Part shown: piece by piece, positions 26,001 through 35,451 of the stretch
Position numbering within the stretch: position 1 is the stretch's first letter
How the letters are laid out: every line of letters starts with the position of its first letter
Assembly: GCF_000745775.1 (NCBI RefSeq)
Contig: NZ_JQJY01000004.1
Coordinates: 620,001 to 684,000 of the forward strand
Reading direction: 5' to 3'
DNA length: 64,000 bases
Origin: Flavobacterium sp. ASV13
GTDB taxonomy: Bacteria > Bacteroidota > Bacteroidia > Flavobacteriales > Flavobacteriaceae
Notes under the pieces: model-generated
What the model saw: the letters and a program-made list of their open reading frames with translations, nothing else
What the model was told of the DNA's origin: nothing
Databases searched by the model: none
Position numbers and translations under genes: made by a program

Positions 26001-26957
26001 CTACCCCTTCCCCCAAATCCTAGTATTCAAATCCAATTCATGAACAATATCATGCATGAATTTTACAATCGAAATATCATTGGTAAGTAAATCGGGATCT
26101 AAAAGCGTCGAATGAATAGGCGCTTCAAAATAATTGTGAGATAACGGAAAAGCAATATACATTTTCGAACTTATAAAAGAGACCGAAATTGTTTCATCGC
26201 ATTTACTATTTAAATCCAGAATTCTTTCCATCATTGCAGGCGTTAAAATATATCGCGCCTCAATTTGGTTTCTGGAATAGGTTGCAAATTTATTATCAAA
26301 TTCCGTATTTTCTAATTCCACTACTTCGCTATTTCCAAAACTAAAAATGTTTTTTGAAAACCAAGAACCAAAAGCTTCTCCATAACCTTTTGGACGCACA
26401 ACCGTCGAAACTTCAAAGTTTTTATTGAAATCAGCTACAAAAACAATTCCTTTAAAAATCGTGTGCCAATGTGTTTTGGTTCCGTTTTTGTCGCGGGTTT
26501 CTGTTTTATATTCGGCATGGACTTCGGCAAACCAAAAAGAAGTTTTATCGTTTGTTCCGCTTATTAAATCCTGTGTTTTATAACGATCCGGCTCTGTCGT
26601 AAAAAGCTCAGAGCTTATAAATTCATATTCCGGAAGTCCGCTTTGCGGCGTTAACGTCAAACTTTCATTGATATTTTTTAATGCCTGTGCCACTACATTA
26701 GTTTTGTAAGCAACTTTGTATTTTACAGCAGTATCTTCTATTTGAAAATACATTACAATACCCGTAATACCAGAAGCCGCAAATCCTAGAAAACCAATAA
26801 TTGGAATTCGAATAAAAAAACCAATTATCAGAAGCACAAAGGCAAGTCCAAATAAAACATAACAGGTTTTATAGGTTTCGGCAATCTTTTTTCGGTCAAT
26901 TTCTAATGTATTCAAAACCTCTTGCAAGGCTGTATTAGTGTTAATTTCTGAATCCAT
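26001..26957 (-). CDS. DUF3137 domain-containing membrane protein
   Basis: A 318-residue protein with two adjacent membrane helices near residues 29-68 (CYVLFGLAFVLLIIGFFI, IIGFLGFAASGITGIVMYF) and a large soluble C-terminal domain. The pattern (FWFAEVHAEYKTETRDKNG, HTIFKGIVFVADFNKNF, ISVSFISSKMYIAFPLSHNYFEAP) matches DUF3137. This family commonly sits beside lemA, as here, where its start codon overlaps the end of lemA. The biochemical role is unknown. Confidence 0.87.
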   Translation of the reverse strand: MDSEINTNTALQEVLNTLEIDRKKIAETYKTCYVLFGLAFVLLIIGFFIRIPIIGFLGFAASGITGIVMYFQIEDTAVKYKVAYKTNVVAQALKNINESLTLTPQSGLPEYEFISSELFTTEPDRYKTQDLISGTNDKTSFWFAEVHAEYKTETRDKNGTKTHWHTIFKGIVFVADFNKNFEVSTVVRPKGYGEAFGSWFSKNIFSFGNSEVVELENTEFDNKFATYSRNQIEARYILTPAMMERILDLNSKCDETISVSFISSKMYIAFPLSHNYFEAPIHSTLLDPDLLTNDISIVKFMHDIVHELDLNTRIWGKG

Positions 26958-27511
26958 TAATTATTGAAAAGTTCTTTTGCACTAATATTTTTACGCTCTT
27001 CTTCTGCAGTTTCCAAAACATCAATTTTGGTATAATTCAGCATTCCAGAAAATAGATTTCCAGGGAACATCATAATTGCATTATTATAGCTCGTTACCGA
27101 AGCATTGTAAGTTCTTCTGGCAGCCGCAATTTGTTCTTCGCTTTCTGTCCAGGTGCTTTGTAAATTTAGGAAATTTGTATTAGCCTTTAAGTCTGGATAA
27201 TTTTCAACTGTAACCATTAAACCTTTTACGGCCGTACTTAATTCCGTATCCAAACTTGCTTTTTCTGCTTCAGTTAAAGTTCCAGAGCCTGCTTTTGCAC
27301 GAAGTTCTACAATTTTAGTTAAGGTACTTTGTTCGTAATTGGTGTATTGTTTTACTACTTCAACTAGATTCGGAATCAAATCAAAACGTTTTTTCAGCAT
27401 TACATCGATTGCCGAAAAAGCATTCGTAACATTATTTCTTTTTTCGATAAGGGAATTGTAAATAAATACTCCGATTAGTATAAAAACAACAAGAATAATA
27501 ACAATAATCAT
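26957..27511 (-). CDS. lemA: LemA family protein
   Basis: A 184-residue membrane-anchored coiled-coil protein. It has a single N-terminal helix (MIIVIILVVFILIGVFIYN) followed by the LemA core NNVTNAFSAIDVMLKKRFDL, IPNLVEVVKQYTNYEQSTL and AAARRTYNASVTSYN. Length is normal. LemA proteins are widespread and of unclear function. Here lemA heads a three-gene minus-strand unit with DUF3137 and a small membrane protein. Confidence 0.95.
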   Translation of the reverse strand: MIIVIILVVFILIGVFIYNSLIEKRNNVTNAFSAIDVMLKKRFDLIPNLVEVVKQYTNYEQSTLTKIVELRAKAGSGTLTEAEKASLDTELSTAVKGLMVTVENYPDLKANTNFLNLQSTWTESEEQIAAARRTYNASVTSYNNAIMMFPGNLFSGMLNYTKIDVLETAEEERKNISAKELFNN

Positions 27512-27537
27512 GGTTTAAGATTTAATTAGTTTGAAAA

Positions 27538-27545
27538 CAAATATA
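27538..27545 (-). promoter_or_regulatory. -7 promoter element for lemA
   Basis: The minus strand reads TATATTTG, an exact TAnnTTTG match, 27 bases before the lemA start. The rest of the 268-base divergent gap to anmK shows no other assignable site. Confidence 0.5.
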
Positions 27546-27779
27546 TAAAAAGCGATGTAAGTTTTATTTGACCCACTGCGTTTTTATTTAAACAGATAGA
27601 AACATAATTTCGGAACTCAATAAAAGAATTAAATAAAATCAAGATTTCACGCATAGCTATGTGTTTAAAAACAATTACAAATAACGTTTTAAAATAAATC
27701 TCTAAGTTTACTTATATTTATATGTAAAAAATCCCATTTTAGCGTTTCCAAATTAAATGCATTTTTAAGATTACTCGAA

Positions 27780-28988
27780 ATGAATAAAAATATAAAAGCT
27801 CTTTACGAAATCGCTCAAAAAGAAACCCGAAAAATAATCGGTTTAATGTCCGGAACTTCTCTGGACGGACTTGACTTGGCGCTTTGTGAAGTTTCTGGCG
27901 AAGGTGAAAACACGGTTGTAAAAATCGAACAGTTTGAAACCATCGATTATAATGAAGATATTAAAACCGAAATCAGAAAAGTGTTTGCTAAAAAAACAAT
28001 CGATTTTCAGCATTTAGTTTTGCTAAACGAATGGATTGCCGATTTGCACGCAGGAATGATCAATGATTGTCTTTCAAAATGGAACATTCCCGCAAATGAA
28101 GTCGATTTAATCGCATCACACGGACAAACGGTTTTGCACGCTCCAAAATTTTTGCATCAGCAGGAAAAATTCCCAAATGCGACTTTGCAAATTGGCGACG
28201 GCGATCATATTGCGGTAAAAACCGGAATTATCACGTTATCTGATTTCAGACAAAAACACGTTGCGGCAGGTGGTGAAGGCGCGCCTTTGGCTGTTTATGG
28301 CGATTATTTGTTATTCAGCAAAAAAGACGAAAACCGAATCATGCTAAACATGGGCGGAATCGCAAATTTCACTTATTTACCAGCCTCACAAAACGCCGAG
28401 GAAGTTTTTGTAACCGATACTGGAACCGCAAATACATTAATTGATATTTTCACCAAACAGTTTTTCCCTGAAAAAAGCTTCGATAAAGATGCTGAAATCG
28501 CTAAAAACGGAAATGTAAATCAGAAACTTTTAAGCGAATTAAAAAGTGATGCTTTCTTCCAACAAAGTTTCCCAAAAACAATTGGTCAGGAATTATTCAA
28601 CCATGATTTTGTAAACTCGGCTTTAGTAAAATTAGGTTTAGAGAACATTTCGGCACCAGATTTGCTGGCTACTTTAACGCGCCTTAGTGCCGAAACGATT
28701 GCCGAAGCGGTTTTATTTGTCGTCAAAAATACTGGAATTTCAATTGAAGAGTTTACAGTTTATATGTCAGGCGGAGGCGCGAGGAATCCGTTATTGGTGA
28801 GTTGGTTACAAGAATTATTGACTTGTAAATTTGAAAAAAGCGACGTTCTCGGAATTTCAGGCGATGCAAAAGAAGCGGTTTTATTTGCTGTTTTGGCCAA
28901 TGAAACTGTTGCAGGCGGAAATTATAATTTTGGTTCAAAAAAAGGAATTCCATCGGTAACAATGGGGAAAATTTCGTTCCCTGATTAA
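27780..28988 (+). CDS. anmK: Anhydro-N-acetylmuramic acid kinase
   Basis: A cytoplasmic kinase that opens and phosphorylates 1,6-anhydro-MurNAc during cell-wall recycling. The 402-residue protein has the AnmK signature IIGLMSGTSLDGLDLALCEV (residues about 19-38), a LIASHGQTVLHAP segment, the GEGAPL loop, MLNMGGIANFTYLP, TDTGTANTLID and the C-terminal YMSGGGARNPLL. It is the first gene of a same-strand block that also holds an AmpG-like carrier and a NagZ-like hydrolase, which supports a cell-wall recycling role. Confidence 0.96.
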   Translation: MNKNIKALYEIAQKETRKIIGLMSGTSLDGLDLALCEVSGEGENTVVKIEQFETIDYNEDIKTEIRKVFAKKTIDFQHLVLLNEWIADLHAGMINDCLSKWNIPANEVDLIASHGQTVLHAPKFLHQQEKFPNATLQIGDGDHIAVKTGIITLSDFRQKHVAAGGEGAPLAVYGDYLLFSKKDENRIMLNMGGIANFTYLPASQNAEEVFVTDTGTANTLIDIFTKQFFPEKSFDKDAEIAKNGNVNQKLLSELKSDAFFQQSFPKTIGQELFNHDFVNSALVKLGLENISAPDLLATLTRLSAETIAEAVLFVVKNTGISIEEFTVYMSGGGARNPLLVSWLQELLTCKFEKSDVLGISGDAKEAVLFAVLANETVAGGNYNFGSKKGIPSVTMGKISFPD

Positions 28989-28994
28989 AAGATA

Positions 28995-29129
28995 GCCACG
29001 ACTCGACCGAAGGGACAGACGAAGTAATTCACGAATTTGTTTATAATCTATGCGAAAAAAACGTGATTAATTAAACGAATTATGTTAATTGCATTATGAT
29101 TTTAAAAATAAAATTCGTGAATTCGTGGC
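28995..29129. repeat. Composite palindrome after anmK
   Basis: GCCACG (28995-29000) pairs with CGTGGC (29124-29129), and a perfect 13-bp inner arm AATTCACGAATTT (29026-29038) pairs with 29111-29123. The gap between anmK and the next gene holds nothing else. It belongs to the intergenic palindrome class described in the findings. Confidence 0.75.
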
Positions 29130-29178
29130 GGAAAAAAAATTAAACCTATTTTTGGTTTTTGTTAAATTAAAGATTGAA

Positions 29179-30750
29179 ATGCATAAAAATCAGCACTTAC
29201 TATACTCTATAATATTTTTGTTTTTCTTTGGATGGAAGTCCGCTGCACAGGAAAATGTAACACATCCTAAAAACGAATTCAGAGGTGTATGGATTGCTAC
29301 GGTTGTTAATATTGACTGGCCAAAAACTGCCACTGACAATGTTGAAAAAGAAAAAGCTGATTATCTTGAAATTCTAGAAACGTATAAAAAACTAAATTAT
29401 AACGCCGTTATTGTTCAGGTTCGAAGCGTGGGCGACGCGATTTATCCTTCTGAATTTGCGCCTTGGTCGCGATTTTTGACTGGAAAAGAAGGTTTGGCTC
29501 CAAATCCTTATTATGATGCTTTGGCATGGATGATTGAACAGGCACACAACAGAGGTTTTGAATTTCACGCTTGGTTAAATCCGTATCGAGCGACTTTCGA
29601 TTTGAATAAAAATCTTTTAAGTCCGGGACACGATCTTTTTAAACATCCTGAATGGATGATCGAGTACGGCGGAAAATACTACTATGATCCTGCTCTACCT
29701 CAAGTTCAGGAACATTTGACGAAAGTCGTAAAAGAAGTCGTTGATAAATATGATATCGACGCGATTCACTTTGATGATTATTTTTATCCATACGCCGTTC
29801 CTGGAAAAGTTTTTAACGATACAGCTTCATACAAAAAATACGGCGCAGGCTTAAGTCTTTCTGACTGGCGTCGTGCAAATGTGAGCAACTTTGTACATAC
29901 CATTTCTACAACCATAAAAGCAAGCAAACCGTGGGTTCAATTCGGAATTAGTCCGTTTGGGGTTTGGCGAAATAAATCTCAGGACCCTAGAGGTTCAGAA
30001 ACACAATCGACTTCAAATTATGATGATTTATATGCAGATCCAATATTATGGATGGATCAAAAATGGATTGATTACATTCTGCCACAATTGTATTGGAGCA
30101 TGAATAATCCTAGAGCATCTTATTCGAAATTAGTAAAATGGTGGTCTGAAAACTCCAATAATACTGCAATTTACATTGGTCATGCCTCTTATAAAATTAG
30201 AGGAGATGGTGACAAAAACTGGAATTTTATGCAGGAAATCCCAACTCAAATTGACTTTTTGAGAACCTTTAAAAATGTTTCCGGAAGTGCTTATTTCAGC
30301 TCAAAATGGTTCATGAATAAAAATTTTGATGTCGTTCGCCATCTTGAGGAAAATCAATATAAATATCCGGCACTTCCTGCGGCTGTTCCAAATTTAAAAC
30401 GTGTTATTATTGACACGCCTCAAGTTCTTGAATATACAAAAGACAGCATAAAATATACCTTTACAATTAAAAGTCCGCTAAATACAAAAGTGCGTTATAT
30501 GGTGCTTTATGGTGGCGACCACGTTTCAAAAATTGATATTAACGATGCTACAAAAATCGTTGAAAAAGTTACTGTAAAAGAAGTTGACGGAAAAATCACT
30601 TTTTCGATTGCTGGAGGAAAACTAAATCTTTTTAAAGCCTGTGCTTTCACTTTTATTGATTATTTTGCCAACGAAAGCACGCCAACTGCGTTAGATTTAA
30701 AAAAGCCATTTAAAAACTATACACCAAATCAACCTAATGAAAACAGATAA
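29179..30750 (+). CDS. Family 10-like glycosyl hydrolase (DUF187/GHL10), exported
   Basis: A 523-residue exported glycoside hydrolase-like protein. The ATG at 29179 gives a signal peptide (HKNQHLLYSIIFLFFFGW, then KSAAQE); an upstream ATG at 29089 lies within the palindromic gap and is rejected. The TIM-barrel domain opens with EFRGVWIATVVNIDWPK and contains FHAWLNPYRATF, IDAIHFDDYFYPYAV, VQFGISPFGVWRN and DYILPQLYWSMNNP, all typical of the YngK/DUF187 family. A C-terminal beta-sandwich follows. Members are thought to act on envelope or peptidoglycan-derived glycans. The neighbouring recycling genes fit that, but the substrate is unproven. Confidence 0.9.
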   Translation: MHKNQHLLYSIIFLFFFGWKSAAQENVTHPKNEFRGVWIATVVNIDWPKTATDNVEKEKADYLEILETYKKLNYNAVIVQVRSVGDAIYPSEFAPWSRFLTGKEGLAPNPYYDALAWMIEQAHNRGFEFHAWLNPYRATFDLNKNLLSPGHDLFKHPEWMIEYGGKYYYDPALPQVQEHLTKVVKEVVDKYDIDAIHFDDYFYPYAVPGKVFNDTASYKKYGAGLSLSDWRRANVSNFVHTISTTIKASKPWVQFGISPFGVWRNKSQDPRGSETQSTSNYDDLYADPILWMDQKWIDYILPQLYWSMNNPRASYSKLVKWWSENSNNTAIYIGHASYKIRGDGDKNWNFMQEIPTQIDFLRTFKNVSGSAYFSSKWFMNKNFDVVRHLEENQYKYPALPAAVPNLKRVIIDTPQVLEYTKDSIKYTFTIKSPLNTKVRYMVLYGGDHVSKIDINDATKIVEKVTVKEVDGKITFSIAGGKLNLFKACAFTFIDYFANESTPTALDLKKPFKNYTPNQPNENR

Positions 30751-32011
30751 TAAACCTTGGTTCTGGATTCCGCTTCTTAATTTTGCTTCTGGACTGCCTT
30801 ATGCTATAATTATTTCCGTTTCGGTAATTATGTACAAAAATCTGGGGATTTCAAATGAAGACATTGGAGTTTATACCAGTTTATTATATCTTCCTTGGGT
30901 GGTAAAACCGCTTTGGAGTCCGCTTATCGAATTGGTTGGAACCAAAAGAAAATGGTTTTTATCGATGCAGTTATTAATTTCAATTGCCTTTTTATTGGTC
31001 GGATTCGCGATTCCGTTCAATGGATTTTTCATACTTTCATTAGCCATATTCTGGGTTGCCGCTTTTGCTTCAGCTTCAAATGATATTGCAACTGACGGCT
31101 TCTATTTATTGGTTTTGCCAGAAGACAAACAATCTTTCTTTATCGGAATTAGAAGCACTTTCTATAGACTTTCAATGCTTGCCGGAAATGGATTAGTAGT
31201 ACTTTTTGCTGGATATTTAGAACATAAATATGGTGACAACACAAAAGCTTGGTCATATACTATGATTTGTGTTGGTTTATTAATGACTTTCATTACAGCT
31301 TACAATTTTATTTTTACTCCAAAAAATGAAATAAACGCTGTTGCTGACACTAAAGAAAAACATCAAAATCAAAACTTCATCACGGTTTTCATCAGTTTCT
31401 TTAAGAAAAAACAAATCGGATTAATTTTGGCTTTTATTCTGGTTTTCCGATTAGGAGAATCGCAATTACTTAAAATGCTTACTCCATTTTTATTGGATGG
31501 AAAAGAATTAGGCGGAATGGGATTAGACACCGAAGCTGTTGGAATTATTTATGGAACTTTTGGCGTTGGAGCTTTGACTCTAGGCGGAATTTTAGGCGGA
31601 ATCGCTATTTCGAAACAAAGTCTTACTAAATGGATGTTTCCGATGTTTTTAACGATGCATTTACCTATTATCGGATTTATTTTATTGGCATTTTTTCACC
31701 CAACATCAATTTATTACATTTATATCGTTGTTATTTTAGAACAATTTGGTTACGGTTTTGGTTTTACAGCTTTCATGATGTACCTGATTCACGTTGCCGA
31801 AGGAGAATCAAAAACAGCGCATTATGCACTTGCAACTGGATTTATGGCATTAGGAATGATGCTTCCGGGAATGCTGAGCGGTTATATTCAGAAATATTTA
31901 GGCTATGACAACTTTTTTGTTTGGGTTCTTATAGCTACAATACCAGGTCTTATTTTATCACGTTTTTTAACTTTCCCAAAAGATTTTGGGAAAAAATCAG
32001 AAGAAGTTTAA
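30737..32011 (+). CDS. AmpG-like MFS transporter
   Basis: A 424-residue, 12-helix major facilitator protein. The start overlaps the previous gene by 14 bases, indicating an operon. The N-terminus (WFWIPLLNFASGLPYAIIIS) and first loop (YTSLLYLPWVVKPLWSPLIE) closely match the AmpG/SLC33 branch, which imports anhydro-muropeptides. A DIATDGFYLLVLPEDKQSFF segment also fits. Given anmK upstream and a NagZ-like hydrolase downstream, import of cell-wall fragments is the best inference. Confidence 0.88.
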   Translation: MKTDNKPWFWIPLLNFASGLPYAIIISVSVIMYKNLGISNEDIGVYTSLLYLPWVVKPLWSPLIELVGTKRKWFLSMQLLISIAFLLVGFAIPFNGFFILSLAIFWVAAFASASNDIATDGFYLLVLPEDKQSFFIGIRSTFYRLSMLAGNGLVVLFAGYLEHKYGDNTKAWSYTMICVGLLMTFITAYNFIFTPKNEINAVADTKEKHQNQNFITVFISFFKKKQIGLILAFILVFRLGESQLLKMLTPFLLDGKELGGMGLDTEAVGIIYGTFGVGALTLGGILGGIAISKQSLTKWMFPMFLTMHLPIIGFILLAFFHPTSIYYIYIVVILEQFGYGFGFTAFMMYLIHVAEGESKTAHYALATGFMALGMMLPGMLSGYIQKYLGYDNFFVWVLIATIPGLILSRFLTFPKDFGKKSEEV

Positions 32012-32032
32012 CCCCAAATCAAACTTTTACCT

Positions 32033-32374
32033 ATGGAAATCAATGAAAATTTGCAGGCCGAACGCAACTTAAAAGGAGCTGAGTTCGAAAAAAACGGAAA
32101 TCTTGAAAAAGCAATTGAATTGTATGAGGAAAATGTAGCAGAAAGCTTTAAAGGAAATCATCCTTACGATCGATTAGCAACGATCTACAAAAATCAGCTT
32201 GATCTTGAAAATGAAATCAGGATTTTAGAAAAAGCAATTATTGTTTACGAGGAAATTACACTCGTAGATCGATTGGAAGGATTGCCAAAACTTTTCCGCT
32301 TTAAAAACCGATTAGAAAAGGCAATTGAAACCAAAAAACAATTGGCTAAGCAGAAAAAGGCTAAACTGAAATAA
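32033..32374 (+). CDS. Small TPR-like helical protein
   Basis: A 113-residue soluble protein with paired helices resembling tetratricopeptide repeats (LKGAEFEKNGNLEKAIELYE, YDRLATIYKNQLDLENEIRI). No catalytic motif is seen. It sits 21 bases after the AmpG-like gene and 22 before the GNAT gene, so it is co-transcribed. Its role in the block is unknown. Confidence 0.7.
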   Translation: MEINENLQAERNLKGAEFEKNGNLEKAIELYEENVAESFKGNHPYDRLATIYKNQLDLENEIRILEKAIIVYEEITLVDRLEGLPKLFRFKNRLEKAIETKKQLAKQKKAKLK

Positions 32375-32396
32375 AATACTTTTAAACTGCTACAAG

Positions 32397-32846
32397 ATGA
32401 GTAATTTAAAACGAACCAATTCAGATGATATCGATTTTATAAATCTCGTTGCTTTATTAGATAAAGATCTGGCAATTAGAGACGGAGATGATCATGCGTT
32501 TTACAATCAGTTTAACAAAACCGATAAAATAAAACATACGATTGTTTATTACGAAAACGACATTCCTGTTGGTTGTGGCGCTTTTCGTGAAAAAGAAAGC
32601 GATAAAACCGAAATCAAAAGAATGTATGTTCATCCTGATTTTCGAAAAAAAGGAATTGCATCAAAAATTTTAGCCGAATTAGAAATCTGGGCCAAAGAAG
32701 TAGGTTATACTTATACTATTTTAGAAACCGGAAAAAATCAGCCCGAAGCCATCAACTTATATCAAAAATTAAATTATACCATAATTCCAAATTATCCGCC
32801 TTACGAAAAAATGGATAATAGTGTTTGTATGAAAAAGACTTTATAA
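32397..32846 (+). CDS. GNAT family N-acetyltransferase
   Basis: A 149-residue acetyltransferase of the GNAT fold. The acetyl-CoA-binding stretch is MYVHPDFRKKGIASKILAEL (motif A, R-x-x-G-I-A), followed by the beta-strand TILETGKNQPEAINLYQKLNY. The N-terminal half is shorter than in many relatives. The acceptor is unknown. Its position in the recycling block suggests an amino-sugar or peptide acceptor, but that is speculative. It ends two bases before the GH3 gene. Confidence 0.9.
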   Translation: MSNLKRTNSDDIDFINLVALLDKDLAIRDGDDHAFYNQFNKTDKIKHTIVYYENDIPVGCGAFREKESDKTEIKRMYVHPDFRKKGIASKILAELEIWAKEVGYTYTILETGKNQPEAINLYQKLNYTIIPNYPPYEKMDNSVCMKKTL

Positions 32847-32848
32847 TA

Positions 32849-34462
32849 ATGAAAATTACTGCCGAAGCATTACGCCAAAAAGTGGGACAATTCTTTTTTC
32901 CTGCTGTTTTTATAAACGATACCGAAGAAAATATTCAGGAAACCGAACGTTTAATCAAAGAACATAACATTGGTGGATTGACTTTTTTTCACAGTCGTGC
33001 GAGCGCTGCGACGAATTATGAAAGCAAGAAAAAAGTTGTTTTTAATGATGACAGTTACGAGAAAATCAAAGCCTTAATTGTTCGTTATCAAAAGGCAGCT
33101 TCTACTCCACTTTTAATTAGTATTGATGCGGAATGGGGTTTGGCAATGCGTATCGAAAAAACACCTCAATATCCTTATGCAATTACGCTTGGTGCTTTGC
33201 CGGAAAACAAATCTGATTTGGTTTTTGAAGTTGGAAAACAAATCGGATTGGATTTAAAAGCAGCCGGAATTCAGTATAATTTATCGCCTTTGGCAGACAT
33301 CAACAATAACCCGAATAATCCGGTTATTGGTTATCGTTCTTTTGGTGAAAACAAAGAAAAAGTAGCCGATTTTTCTGTTGAATATTTAAAAGGAATGTCA
33401 GAAGTTGGTGTTTTAGGCTGTCTGAAACATTTTCCCGGACACGGAAATACCAATGTTGATTCGCATTTAGGATTGCCTGTTTTAAAGGAAACTTTAGAAG
33501 AATTATTAGAAAAGGAATTATATCCATTTATAAAAGGAATTGAAAACAATGTCGATTCGATTATGATTGGACATTTGGCAGTTCCGAGTTTAAATGACGG
33601 AAAAGATACGTCGGCAACTTTATCAAAAGCTGTTATTCAAGATTTATTGCGTGATAAATTAGGTTATGACGGTTTGGTAATTTCTGATGCCTTGAATATG
33701 CACAGCGTTTCTAAACTTTACGAAACCAAAGGGCATTTAGAATGGGAAGCTTTCAACGCTGGAAACGATGTTTTATGCTTCGCTGAAAATGTTCCGGAAG
33801 GAATTGAAGAAATTCTGAAAAATGCTTCGCCAGAACGCATCGAAGAAAGCTTTAACCGAATCATGAAAGCGAAAGAAAAAGCCGGAATTCTTTCTGGAAA
33901 TACTGCTGCTTCGGGCGAATTAGATTTTAGCAAAACATCAGGATTAAATCTGGAAGTTGCTCAAAATTCAATTACTAAAATCATTGATAATTCGAGTGCA
34001 GAATTAGCTTTTGAAGCGCAGAAAAACAACAAACTTGCCAAACTGAGTTTATATAAAAATACCGAAAACACTTTCTTTAAAACTTTAAATTCAAAATTGA
34101 CTTCTCCGGAATTTGCTTTTGAAAACTTAGAAGTTTCGGATATTTCATCAATCAAAAAAGAATTAGAAAATTTTGAAACTATTATCATTTCATTATTTGT
34201 TCCAAAGGCAAAGCCAATGAACAATTTCGAAATTGACAATGAAGTTTTAGACTTACTTTCTGATTTACTTCAATCCAAAAAATGTATTGTTTATGTTTTC
34301 GGAAATCCATACGTTTTACCAATAATTCTTAATCTTAAAAAGGCTTCAGGATTGATTCAGGCGTATCAGGATTTTGAAGAATTTCAGAAAACTGCAGGAA
34401 TTCAATTTTTAGAAAAAATTTCTTCAAACGGAATTCTGCCAGTAAATATTGATATCCAATAA
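32849..34462 (+). CDS. nagZ: Glycoside hydrolase family 3 beta-N-acetylhexosaminidase (NagZ-like)
   Basis: A 537-residue GH3 enzyme. The ATG at 32849 is used, two bases after the GNAT stop; an in-frame upstream ATG at 32825 would overlap it. The GH3 domain shows SIDAEWGLAMRIEKTP, the NagZ signature KHFPGHGNTNVDSHLGLP with the catalytic Asp-His pair, and the nucleophile-bearing VISDALNMHSVSKLY. A C-terminal domain of about 190 residues follows, which short proteobacterial NagZ proteins lack. There is no signal peptide, so it acts in the cytoplasm, consistent with cleaving GlcNAc-anhydroMurNAc brought in by the AmpG-like carrier. Confidence 0.92.
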   Translation: MKITAEALRQKVGQFFFPAVFINDTEENIQETERLIKEHNIGGLTFFHSRASAATNYESKKKVVFNDDSYEKIKALIVRYQKAASTPLLISIDAEWGLAMRIEKTPQYPYAITLGALPENKSDLVFEVGKQIGLDLKAAGIQYNLSPLADINNNPNNPVIGYRSFGENKEKVADFSVEYLKGMSEVGVLGCLKHFPGHGNTNVDSHLGLPVLKETLEELLEKELYPFIKGIENNVDSIMIGHLAVPSLNDGKDTSATLSKAVIQDLLRDKLGYDGLVISDALNMHSVSKLYETKGHLEWEAFNAGNDVLCFAENVPEGIEEILKNASPERIEESFNRIMKAKEKAGILSGNTAASGELDFSKTSGLNLEVAQNSITKIIDNSSAELAFEAQKNNKLAKLSLYKNTENTFFKTLNSKLTSPEFAFENLEVSDISSIKKELENFETIIISLFVPKAKPMNNFEIDNEVLDLLSDLLQSKKCIVYVFGNPYVLPIILNLKKASGLIQAYQDFEEFQKTAGIQFLEKISSNGILPVNIDIQ

Positions 34463-34520
34463 GTTAAAACATTAAATAGTCAAAATTTATCAACTTATAA
34501 ATTTTTATAATCACATCTTA

Positions 34521-34552
34521 TTGTAAGTACCTGTGCTTATACCCTACTTTTG
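34521..34552 (+). promoter_or_regulatory. Promoter of ahpC
   Basis: TTG at 34521-34523 and TACTTTTG at 34545-34552 match the Bacteroidota -33/-7 pair with a 21-base spacer. The start codon is 36 bases further on. This is the best-formed promoter in the window. Confidence 0.75.
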
Positions 34553-34587
34553 CACCAGAAATAAATTTTTAACGTAAAACGAAAAAT

Positions 34588-35226
34588 ATGTCTTTAGTAG
34601 GAAAAAAATTCCCAAGTATTGCAGTAGATGCTATCTCAGAAATGGGTGACAATTTAAAAATTAACATTTTTGAAGAAGCAGTAAACAACAACAAAAAAGT
34701 ATTATTGTTTTGGTACCCAAAAGATTTCACTTTTGTTTGCCCAACTGAATTACACGCCTTTCAAGCTGCATTACCAGAATTCGAAAAAAGAAATACTATC
34801 GTAATTGGTGCTTCTTGCGATACTAACGAAGTTCACTTTGCTTGGTTAAACACACCAAAAAACAATGGTGGAATTGAAGGTGTAACTTACCCAATCTTAG
34901 CGGATACAAACCGTAACTTATCTAACATTTTAGGAATTTTAGATATTGATTCTACAGAGTACAGCGAAGAAACGGATTCAGTTATCATCGAAGGTTCAAA
35001 CGTAACTTTCAGAGCTACTTACCTAATTGACGAAACTGGAAAAATTTTCCACGAAAGTGTAAACGATATGCCATTAGGACGTAACGTAAACGAATACTTA
35101 AGAATGGTTGACGCTTACACACACATCCAAACAAAAGGTGAAGTTTGTCCTGCAAACTGGGAAGCTGGTAAAGAAGCAATGTCTGCAGACAGACTAAGTA
35201 CTGCTGAATACTTAAGCGCTAATTAA
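34588..35226 (+). CDS. ahpC: Peroxiredoxin, AhpC type
   Basis: A 212-residue 2-Cys peroxiredoxin that reduces hydrogen and alkyl peroxides. The peroxidatic cysteine is in KDFTFVCPTELHAFQ and the resolving cysteine in GEVCPANWEAGKE near the C-terminus. IGASCDTNEVHFAW is also typical. A strong promoter precedes it. A thioredoxin-like gene, a small protein gene and tpx follow on the same strand, but the gaps between them carry palindromes, so they may be separate transcripts. No ahpF is nearby; the downstream thioredoxin could be the reductant. Confidence 0.95.
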   Translation: MSLVGKKFPSIAVDAISEMGDNLKINIFEEAVNNNKKVLLFWYPKDFTFVCPTELHAFQAALPEFEKRNTIVIGASCDTNEVHFAWLNTPKNNGGIEGVTYPILADTNRNLSNILGILDIDSTEYSEETDSVIIEGSNVTFRATYLIDETGKIFHESVNDMPLGRNVNEYLRMVDAYTHIQTKGEVCPANWEAGKEAMSADRLSTAEYLSAN

Positions 35227-35238
35227 GCTGCTAAGATA

Positions 35239-35424
35239 CTAAGGTTCTAAGATGCTAAGTTCTTTAACTTAACTTTTGAATCTTACATAAAATTCTACAA
35301 TAAAAGTCGAGAGATTCTAAGATTAAACTTAGATCTTAGAATCTCAACGACTTAAAAAATCCATCAAAAATCCACATAAAGTTATACGGTTCAAGAAGCA
35401 AAACTTAGCATCTTAGAACCTTAG
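35239..35424. repeat. Composite palindrome between ahpC and the thioredoxin gene
   Basis: A perfect 23-bp inverted repeat (35239-35261 with 35402-35424) of iterated CTAAG words. An inner hairpin AGATTCTAAGATT facing AGATCTTAGAATCT lies near 35311-35343. No gene fits in the gap. Confidence 0.85.
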
Positions 35425-35451
35425 CAACTTAGTGTCTTAAAAAATAAAACT

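Noticed and set aside
29089..29178. Longer N-terminus for the GH10-like hydrolase
   Set aside because: The extra 30 codons are read from the palindromic gap and would bury the signal peptide.
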